This document shows, piece after piece, positions 45,001-57,000 of a stretch of 64,000 bases of DNA. The notes under the pieces are model-generated. The model was given only the letters and a program-made list of their open reading frames with translations, was not told where the DNA came from and made no database searches. A program made the translations under genes and the position numbers. The DNA is from a virus, in the IMG/VR virus record IMGVR_UViG_3300032285_001029, positions 62,001 to 126,000 of that record; one strand, written 5' to 3'. Positions within the stretch are counted from its first letter, which is position 1, and each line of letters begins with the position of its first letter.

Positions 45001-48000
45001 TTGACTCCAAGAGAATTAATACAAGGACACGATGGTAGTCTCACATTAACGTACGGCGATTATAGAGACGATTTATTACTTGAATTAGAAAAGAGAATTT
45101 TTAATAACATCAAGATATCTTATAATACTGAAATTTTTGATGTTTATGATTTTATTCCTGGATATAATAGAACAACAGATTACAGTTTATCTGAATTTAA
45201 CAGTACGTTGTCGCCATATTTTTATGAATGGATCGGGCTAACTAATTCAGATTTTACAACACCATTTAGCTTCGATACATCAAATTCATTTACATATAAC
45301 TATGCAGGGCATTATGCCCCTAATGGGGAAGCAACACCTGGATTTTGGCGAGGGATCTATCGTTGGATGTTTGATACAGATCATCCTAATGAAACTCCTT
45401 GGGAGATGCTAGGATTTACAAGTGAGCCAACATGGTGGACATCTGTGTATGGTCCAGCACCCTATACCAGTAACAATTTAATTTTATGGAATGACTTGTC
45501 GGAAGGTATTGTTAGAGCACCTGGATCGACTACCTCGGTTCGTACAAAATTTATTCGTCCTATTTTGAAAACTAATATTCCAGTTGACGAAAACGGTGAA
45601 CTACTAAGTCCTTATAGTGCAGGTTTAGCATTAGGTACTATAACTGATGCTACTTCTGGAAGTTACGTGTTTGGCGATATAAGTCCAGTAGAAACAGCAT
45701 GGCGTAGAAGTAGTTATTATCCTTATACAGTATTGTTAGCGTCAACGTTATTGCAGCCTTCTAAAACTATAGGAATTTTTCTAGACAGATCACGTGTTAC
45801 TCGTAATCCAGCCGGACAATTAGTTTATGCAGACACAATGTTGCGAATTCAACCAAGTACGTTAGCTTTATCTAGTGTTTATTCATCATCAGTGAATGTA
45901 CAAACTGCAGGTTTAATTAATTTTATTGTCAACTATGTCTTAGATGATACTCTTGAATCGTATGCTGCTTATAAAACAGATTTAACAAATATAAATTGTC
46001 AGTTAAGTTATAGATTAGGAGCATTTACAAGTAAAGAAAAGTTTGATATTATACTTGATTCAAGAACTCCGCTAAGTGCAAGTAATAGTGTATTTGTACC
46101 TAAAGAAAACTATAATCTTCATCTTAATAAGTCTAGTCCGATTAACAGAATAATTTATAGTGGAGTTATTATAACCAGATTAGCAGATGGATTTGTAATT
46201 AATGGTTATAGTAAGGTACAACCTTATTTTAATTACTATTCATATTACGATACTGGAATAGTAGTTAACATTGGCGGTATATCTGAAAGTTATGTTAATT
46301 GGACAGCCGGAGAAAGTTATTATCCTGGCCAAGTTGTACAGTATAATAGGCAATTTTATAGAACGATTTCTTCTCAGATTTTAGTTACCTCATTTGATCC
46401 AACAGGATATGTTCTTTTAAAATCTCTCCCAATTAATGGCGGTGTTAATTCTAATTTTAGAAGTAAATGGAACAGAAAAGAATCGCTAGTACTTCCTTAC
46501 GGAACTAAACTAGAAAAAATACAAGATGTTGTTGACTTTTTATTAGGGCATGGTGAATATTTAAAAGATCAAGGATTTATTTTTGAAGACTTTAATCCAA
46601 ATCTTCCAGATATTTGTAATTGGGAAACTAGTGCTAAAGAATTTTTATTTTGGACAACACAAAATTGGTCTTCGGTGCAGGATAAATGGACCGAGTGGAC
46701 TCCTAATATTGACATAGAGTATAATGAAATAGTTCGATATAACGGAGAATATTATCAAGCTTTACAAAAAATACCAGCCACTTCATCGGTTCCAGTAAAC
46801 AACTTATCAGTTAGTGGCGAAGAAGGAGATTACAGATTATATGCCGACGATGTATTAGGTGTTTATATAGGAATGTTAGTTACTGGACCAGGTGTTGAAG
46901 CAGGTGCTCTAGTGCAATCTGTCACCGGTCATGGGCCATATGTCATTAATTTAACAGAGAATAATATTGGGACAGTAACACAGGCATCTTTTGTAGGATT
47001 TTTTAACACTAATCTGTATGAAAACTTACCAGGTTTAGACACAGTAGGAAGTGCGGTAATAAGTCTTAGTCCTGCAGCAGGACAAATTACCTTCCTTGCA
47101 GACTTAGCAGTAGTAGAGTCTGTAACGGATCCATTTAATAGTTATTCTATTTTTAAAGTGGACGGTACTCCTATTTCTCCTCAGTTCATAGACTCATATA
47201 GAAATGGCAATGTTGTAAGCTATCGAGCTAATAACAATGATGGCATATATGCCGCAACTTTTTACTTAATACAGCAAGAACAAATTTTGTTATTAGATAA
47301 TGTTACAATGTTTAATGACACAATTTATAATCCTGAAACAGGATACAGACAGGAAAGAATTAAGATCTCTGGATACGTAAGTTCTGAATGGTACGGTGGT
47401 TTTGATGTACCTGGATTTATTGTAGATCAAGCAATAGTTAAAAATTGGGAAGCCTGGCAAGATTATGCACTAGGAGATACAGTCCTTTATCAACAGTACT
47501 ACTATTCAGCTAATAGATTTGTCCCTGGTGTCGATGTCTTTAAGATAGCCGAACCCGATGGTGTAATTAATTGGATTAAATTATCAAGTGCTCCAGCATC
47601 TAAACTTATTCCTAACTGGTCGTATAAGGCTACACAATTTACAGATTTTTACAGTTTAGATAGTGACAATTTTGATGCAGATCAACAGTCGTTAGCACAG
47701 CATCTTATTGGTTATCAAAAACGTCAATATCTTGAAAATTTAATTCAAGATAGTGTAGGTGAATTTAAGTTTTATCAGGGAATGATTTATGATAAAGGCA
47801 CGCAGAATGCTTTTAATAAATTATTTGGTGTTTTAAATTCCGAGAATGCTGACAGTTTACAATTCTATGAAGAGTGGGCAATTCGTGTAGGTCAATATGG
47901 ATCTGCAGAAGGGTTTGAAGAAATAGAATTTGTTTTAGATGAAGAAGAATTTAATAAGCGTAATCCTCAAGGATTTGAGTTAGTGTCTAGATTAGATGAA

Positions 48001-51000
48001 GAGCATAGTGATTTTGTCAATCGACTAAGTCCTAACGAGATATATTTAAAACCTTTAAACTATTCCAGCAATCCTTGGCCGACGATATCTAACTATCGTC
48101 CTTACTTACGATCAGCCGGTTATGTACGTCCAGGCGAAGTTTCAGCATCGATTGCATCAATAGATAATATTATTGACATTGATATTGCTACATTAGTCGA
48201 CGGCGATTATATTTGGTGCGGATTTGAAGGCCCGAGTTGGAATGTTTATAGATTTACAAACACAAAAAATAAAGTAACAGAATTAACATATTCCTCTAAT
48301 AAACTTAATATTACCTTTAGTCATAATCACGAACTAAGAGCAGGCGATTATGTTGGTATACGTGAGTCTGGTGGATTTGATGGATTTTATAAAATCACAG
48401 ATATGAACCCTGTGACTATTATTATTTCAACTACATTAACTACAGCACCATTAGTCCCGTATGAAGGCTTAAATGATATAGTAATTTTTAGATTCAATTC
48501 TCAAAGAGCAAGTAGTATTGATACTGCTAATTCTTCGATACCGCAAGAAATTAAGAGCGGAGAGTTATTATGGACCGACGATAATGGATCAGGCATTTGG
48601 TCTACATGGCAAAATGATACAGTTTATGCAGACTCTGAAATTAAATTTAGTTTACCTAAAGCAGGATTAGGGTTTGGAAGAGAAATAGCAATTACTTCAG
48701 ATGGAAGTCTTGCTGCTATTTCGACTAAGACAGGACAAACATTCATTTATCATAAGTCTAGTCCTTCTTCGTCGTGGATACAACGAGACACTATCGATGC
48801 TCCGGAGATATCCAAGTCTGATGTATTTGGAAATAATTCTAATGAATTTGTACAACTGGCAGAAGTATTAGCTATGTCTCCTGATGGAGCATGGCTTGCT
48901 ATTGGATCACCGACTGCAAGTAATGCAGCTACTATACAAAAAACTTATTATAAGGCCGTAGATATTTTAGCAGGGACTAATTCAGGATTAGCTGGTCAGG
49001 GTGCAGTATCTTTATATAAGAAAGATGCAAATAACATTTTCACTCTAGTAGACACAATTTTAAGTCCATCCCCTACTGCAGGAGAACTATTTGGATCTAG
49101 TTTAGTATTCAAACAGACTACACAATCTAACAATTTTGTTAGTTATAATCTTTTAGTTGGCGCTAAGGGCTTTAATTCAGGAATCGGTCGAGTTTACGAA
49201 ATCAAATATCAGCAGTTAGTGCAAGCTACTGCATCTTATAATCCAAATGGCAGTAGTAATAATGGTATAGTAGGTATCAATGTAGATTCTCCTGGTAGCG
49301 GATTTTTAACTAATCCTATTGTGATTATTGCCGCTCCTACTGATTCGGGAGGTGTGCAAGCTACCGCTACATGTACAATTGGTGTTGCAAGTGCTAGACT
49401 TATTCAAGCAGGATCTGGCTACTTAGTAGGCGATTTATTAACAGTTACAGGTGGATCGTCAACGCAACCTGCAATTTTAAGAGTAACTGCTATTAACACA
49501 AACATTCAAAAAGGTAACATTGGTGCTGTTTTAGGAGTGTCTATAGTTAATGCTGGAAAGTATACAGTAGCTCCGACCTTAACAAACATTGTTACTGGTG
49601 GCACCGGAACAAATGTTCGATTTGCTATTGAAGTTGGAATATCTTCATTTACGGTTACAAATCCCGGCGGCGGATATATTGAAAAACCATTTGTAAGTTT
49701 TTCAGGAACAGGATCAGGAGCAGTTGCTACAACAGTATTAGGTAGTGTAGTGACCTTATCTTCAACATCGGGCATAGCACCAGGTATGAGTATAACTGGT
49801 ACAGGATTTACAAACAATCAAACTGTGACTTCGGTTGTAAATTCTACAGCTATAGTTATTTCTTCTGCAGCTTCCTCTATACCTTCGGGCAATTTAAATT
49901 TTTCAATAGTTCAATGGAATTATAACACTAGCAGTTATATTTCTGCTCCAAATGGTCAAAAAGCATTTGGTAGTAGTTTATCATCTGCAGTTTTGGGTAA
50001 TGTTTTAGCAGTTGGTGCTATTGGTGTGCCGTTTGACGGGACTTATAATTCGGAAGTAGTTGGTAGAGTTAATTTATATCAAAATAATGGAACAGCTTGG
50101 ACTTTGATTCAGTCTCCTATTGTAGGAGGCGAATACGGGTTTAGTAAAGGATTAAGTGTATCCGAAGATGGCATATGGGTTGCTATAGGATCTCCTTATA
50201 AGTTAAAAAAATATAGCAATCAAGGACAAGTAGATTTATATTATAATGATACTGGCACTTTTAATTTTTATCAAGAAGTAGAAAATATTAATCCTCAAGT
50301 TAATGGACTGTTCGGTGCCGGAGTAGCTTGGATGAACGGCAGCAATACTATGGTTGTTTATAGTCAGAACTCCGATATAGAAACTCTTGAAATATTTGAT
50401 TCTGGTAATACAATATTTGATGGAAATTCTACTAAATTTAAATCTATTGTTAGAAACAATGGACGTATAGATGTGTATGACAGGTATAATTTAAACTTTA
50501 TATATGGCGAGACATTAAGAGATCTTGCAGAATTAAACAGTGAATATGGTGATGGTTTTGCAGTTGGTTCAAACAATATTTTAATTGGAGCCCCATCTGC
50601 TACTGTTAATAATCTTATTGCTGGCAGAGTATTTGGTTACGGTAAAAAATCTAATGCATATAGTTGGACTATACTACATCATGAAATTCCTAAAGTCAAT
50701 TTAACTAAATTTAAACGTGCATTAATATACGATAAAACAAATAGCTCGTTAGTATCCTATATTGATATTATCGATCCAATGCAAGGAAAAATTCCTGGAC
50801 CAGCAGAACAAGAAATAAGATATAAGTCTTTCTATGATCCTGCAATATATTCGATAGGTAACGCAACAGTAAATGTTAGCGAAGGTCAAGCATGGACTGA
50901 TGCCCAAGTCGGACAACTATGGTGGGATTTACGAACTGCAAAATTTATTGATGCGCACGACAATGATGTAGTTTATAGAAACAATTCCTGGGCATTATTA

Positions 51001-54000
51001 TTTCCCGGTGCTAGTATCGATATATATGAATGGGTTTCATCGTCCTATACTCCTAGTCAGTGGAACAAGCTAGCAGATACTGTTTCAGGACTTTCACAAA
51101 ATATCAGCGGCCAAAGTCTGTATGATGATACAGTTTACTCTAGCACTCAGAGTTATAATAATGTTAGTAAAACTTATAAAACAACATATTATTTCTGGGT
51201 AAAAAATAAAACAATTGTACCTAATCTTAAGAATCGATCTCTCTCAGCTAGCGACGCTGCTAATCTTATCGGAAATCCAAGAGGTGCCGGATATAAATTT
51301 TTAGCATTGACAGGTTCTAATAGTTTCAGTCTAGCAAATGTCAAACCCTTATTAAATGATAAAAATATGGTCTTGTCTGTTGAATATTGGACTATAGACA
51401 ATCCTGAACATGCATTAGTACATCGTCAATATGCAATTATTAACAATGATAAAAATACAGTCCTACCTGAGTTAATTGAACAAAAATGGTTTGATAGTCT
51501 GTGCGGAAAAGATCAAAATGGCCGTGTGGTGCCGGATGTAAAGTTACCGCCTAAATTAAAGTATGGTATAGAATTCAGGCCTCGTCAAGGCATGTTTGTT
51601 AATCGATCCGAGGCGTTAAAGCAGTTTATTGAAGAAGTTAATAGAACATTAATCTCCTATCAAATAACTACAAATAAAAATATATCCGCATTGGATTTAT
51701 ATGAATTACCGCCATCGGATCTTACTGGATTGTATGACATAGTTAAAGATACCGATTATGATTTACGTTTTGTAAATGTTGGCAATTTCTCTTTACCTTC
51801 GTTAGTGGCTGTAATCACAGAAGGCAGAATTACTGGAGTAACAATCGTAAGTGCAGGATCGGGTTACATAAATGCACCGTACATTACAGTATCAGGCGAC
51901 GGCGAAGGTGCAATTTTAAAAGCACAAATAAATGCATTCGGTCAGTTGATCGGAGTAACGATTGTCGATCCTGGCCAAGGATATAATGAAGAAAATACCA
52001 TGTTGGGTATTAGAAGTTATAGTGTATTAGTTCACAGCGATAGCGGATCTCAAGGTTATTGGAGTATATACACATTCGATCTCACAACTCGTGTTTGGTC
52101 AAGAATACAAACACAGAGTTACGATGTTCGCCCTTATTGGAGTTATGCTGATTGGTATGATACTAATTATAATCAATATACAGTTGTAGATTATTCTGTA
52201 AACACATTTACAGGACTGTATGGAATTAATTCCAAGATAGGTGAACTAGTTAAGGTTAAAACCACAAATAACGGTACTTGGATGATTTTAGAAAAGTATG
52301 CCGAATCGGAAAGTATTGATTGGACACAACGCTATAAACCAATAGCAGTTGAAAAGGGCACAATACAGTTTAATTCTATTCTGTACAACCTTACTGATAC
52401 GGTTTATGGGTATGACGGTGCATTGTATGATGATTTAAATTTTGATAATTCTGCTAATCAAGAATTAAGAATTATTTTAGACGCAATAAAAAATGATATT
52501 TTAATTGACGATTTAAGACAAGCTTATTTAAATTTATTTTTCTCCAGTGTACGATATGCTATTAGTGAACAAACAAGTGTCGACTGGATTTTCAAAACTA
52601 GCTTTATTAAAGCAGATCATTTAGTAGGACCTCTTAAACAGCCGGTTAACTATCAGCCTGATAATCTTTCAGATTTTGAAAGTTATATTTCAGAAGTAAA
52701 ACCGTATCGGACAAAAATTAGAGAGTATGTAGACAATTACAGTAATTTAGATTTAGGATCTACTGCTGTAACAGATTTTGATTTGCCTCCACAATATCAA
52801 TCCGGTGCAATTGTTCCGATTTTAACAGGTTATAGTAATGATAACGTAACGGTTGATAATGCAATTATCGATTCTGTGTATCCTTGGGCATTTTGGAATG
52901 ACAATCATTCTTATAAAGTTATTGAATTAAGGATTGTCGATGCCGGCAGCGGATATATTACAGCACCCGAAGTTATTATCGAAAGCGGTTCAGGTGCCGG
53001 CGCAACAGCTAAAACGTTTATCACTAATGGATCTATTAGAACAGTCGTTCTATTAACATCTGGGTCTGGATATCTTAGTGCACCTACTGTTGTACTAAAT
53101 GGCGGCGTTACTGATGGCGGACGTAAAGCAAGGATAATCGCAGTAATAGGCGACGGTGTTGTTAGAAAAACAACAGTAGGAGTTAAGTTTGATAGACTTT
53201 CAAAAACATATTCTTTGATAGAATTAGAAAAAATCGAAACTATAACAGCATCGGCTTCTAAATTACAATATACTTTGCCGTGGGCACCTGATATAAGATT
53301 AGGAACTCATTCTGTTACAGTTAATGGCATTCCTGTAATTTCAGATGATTATGCATTGTCTGTTAAGACTTCAAATAGTTTAGGTTATACTAGCTACTCC
53401 GGACTAATAACTTTTGATAATTCTTTCACAGCAGGATCAGTTATTAAAGTAAGCTATTTGATAAACTGGTCATTGTTACATGCATCGGATAGAGTTCAGT
53501 ATTATTACACTCCTGAAACTGGACAACCAGGAAAAGAGTTAGCACAACTAATGTCTGGTGTAGACTACGGCGGAGTGATTGTTAATAGTTTTGGCTTCGA
53601 AACAAATTATGGTTGGGATTCATCGTCATTGTTCAGTGATGTGTGGGATGGTACTGACAGTTCCTTTACCGATTATATAACAGTAGTCGATGCCGATACA
53701 CATACTTTTAACTTGCCTTACTTACCCGCCACAGGCACAAATTTAAATATTTACTACAGTGAATATTTTTCAGAAACCTATGCAGGAGACGGTGTACAAA
53801 CACAATTTACGTTTGATATAAGACAACAAACACCTGTTGCATCTGTAAGTTGTTCTTCAAATATATTATTACCATACAGTGCTACATTTCAAGGATTAGG
53901 GATCGCTATTACTAATGTCATTGGATCAGGCTCTTCGATAGTAGTTTCATTTGCTACTAGATCAGAAATACCATTTTCTTTAAATCAGATTATTAGTATT

Positions 54001-57000
54001 TCAAACATAGCAACTACTGTAAATTCTCTACAAAGTTATAGTCACTATAATGGAATTTATACAGTAACATTTGCTACAAATCATAGTATAACTCTCATTG
54101 GCACTGACACTGCACAATACGCATCAGGCGGTACAATTTCGTTGGTCAATGAAACTCTAGTCGCGTTAGACTCTACTATGGATCTAGATGCAGGAATGAA
54201 ATTAATACGAACTAACGCAGGATATAATACAGTTATCGGCGAAATTAAAACGGTTATTAATTCAACGTTAGTTACGCTAGTACAATCACTAGAAAGTAAA
54301 TCAGTTGCAGTTTTAACTACCTCATCAGTAAGTGCAGGAGCCACTGTTCTATCTTTTAGAAGTACTTCGTCGTTAATTAGCGGAAGCACCGTAGTTGGCG
54401 GCCCAATTGGTATATTAGATAATGTAACTATGACAATATTAAGCGGAACTCAAATAACATTAAGTTCGTCGCTGACCAGTGCGGTAGATGCTGGCACATC
54501 TTTCACGTTTACATATACTCCAATTCCAGATACAGGAGAAACAGTATTAATTACCTATAATGCAAAAGGAAGTAATAAGCTGCAGTTAGATAGCATTGAT
54601 AATATTCAATTAAAAGACAAAGTATCTTTAGTAGGAACTGATCTAACTCTTTTCGCTTATTCGACTACAGTTAGTACTATTTTAAACAATAACATTCTTG
54701 AACTTGATCATGTATTATATGACACTGTAGTTTCCGCAGAAACTGTTTTATTTGAAAGAACTTTAACAATTAATCCTAAAACGTCTGTAGCCGGTGTGGG
54801 TGTAGTTACATTATTAGACCCAATAAACACAGGAGAGACATTAACCATAAGTTCAAATTTAGCTCCTGTAAGAATTGATGATGAAAATTATGGAACATTG
54901 AATCAAACAAATGCAGATGCTGTAATGCTAACTGTAGTTGCTGATGGAGAAAGTCGACAGGTCGATATTCCTGGTACATTTGTAGTTAATGATTTTGATA
55001 AGTTTATTATTCGTCAAAGTACCAGCGATGGATCAATAGAACCATTAACCAGCTCATTTGATACCAAAATAGATGGCGGAAACATGGCATATACTAGTGC
55101 ATCGGGTCTATTGGCGGATGACATTACTATAGACGGAGATGGATTTGTAACCCCAATGACCAGCTATTTCCCGGAAGAAGTTGTTCCAGGACAAGTAGTA
55201 GATGCGTTAGCTATTAAAGTTTTTGATAAACCGTCCGGTGGATCAGCAGAGATTTTAGTTCAAAAATATCTAGCAGATGGGGAAACATTTGAGTTTAATA
55301 TAGGACAGATTCCTAATAGCTCGTCAGCAGTAATTGTTAAAACAACAGTTGCTGATGTAACTACAATTTTAACTGAAACAACTGATTACATAGTAGATTA
55401 TAAAAATCAAACTATTGTTTTTGTAAACTTGCCAGATATTGACACATTAGTGTCGATTTACAGCATTGGATTTAGTGGAACTGACATTCTTGTTTTTGAT
55501 TATTTTGTTGGAGACGGACATACAAAAGAATTTGTAACACAGGCAAAATGGATAAGTTCCTTCACATCCGGTACGTATGTAGATGGAAATTCCGTAGATA
55601 ATTTAACATTTGAAACAGATGATACGTATGATTCTGCACATAGAATTGGCTTTAGATTAGTCGATGCCCCTGCAGTAGGATCAATAATCGCATATATCTT
55701 TGTAGCCGGAGCCACACAGACTTTTGCAATAACTAGTAAGCAGATAATTCCTACTGATGGTACATTAACTTATGCATTAGATAATATTGTTGGAGATGCT
55801 TTACCAAACGAAACAACGATGATTGTTCGTGTAGATCAAACAATATTACCAAGACCTAAAAATAGTTACTTTACAATCGCAAACAATCAATTAGTTTATA
55901 CAGTTGATCCGGGACTGTTCACACCATATAAAGTGAGATCAGAAGATGTTGCAGTAATAGTCGGCGGAGTTATATTAAAAAATTCTGTAGATTATCTTTT
56001 AGATGTAGCCGGAATACAAATTACGTTGTATGAAACAACCTATTTAAAATATGTTGATCAAGCAATGATTATAAGCATTAAAACACAGGCAGGATATTTT
56101 TACATTCCTCCTGCAAACAGATTTACACCTCCTTATATTCAGTTTAGTCATCCTTATGATAATACAAGTACTGTCGAAATTATTAGTTCCTACAGAAATA
56201 ATGTTTTAGGAATGGCGACTAAAGATCTAAATGTGAATCCAAAATTGGCTCTAGTACCAGATACACAGGAATATTTTGAATATCAAAATATTTTTGGAGG
56301 AATAATAAAGTTAGATGATGCAGTACGAAATGAAAATTATGTATGGGTAACTAAGAATGGAAAGCTTTTAACTCCAAGTTTAGATTATATTTTAAATTCT
56401 GATTTTAGAACTTTAAAACTAGCAGTCAGCCCTAATACTGCAGATAATATTACTATTTTGACATTTAGCAGTAATATAATAACGTCAGGTATTTCTTATA
56501 TGCAGTTTAAAGATATGCTGAATAGAACTAGTTATACTAGATTAAGTTTGAATAAGAGAACACAGCTAGCATCGGATCTTAGAGCTACTGATAAAATAAT
56601 CACAGTAGTTGACGCTAGTAACTTTGATATTCCAAATCCTGCTGCAAATAAACCTGGCATTGTTGAAATCAGAGGAGAACGTATAGAATATTTTACGTTA
56701 GATGGCAACGTTTTAGGACAATTAAGAAGAGGAGTTTTAGGAACTGGAGTTTCTAAGATTCATAAATCCGGAAGCTATGTACAAGACATTGGAACGGCTG
56801 AAACAATACCGTACACAGATACTACTAATACACAACAGATTGTCAGCACAGGATCTAACACTATAACAACGAATGTTAAACCAATTAAGTCATCTAGTAT
56901 ATGGTCTTATCAAACAGGATTTACTTCAGTAATACCTACGGGATTTGGACAATCAAATGACATAGAAGTATTTGTTGGGGGATATGATATATCGATATGG

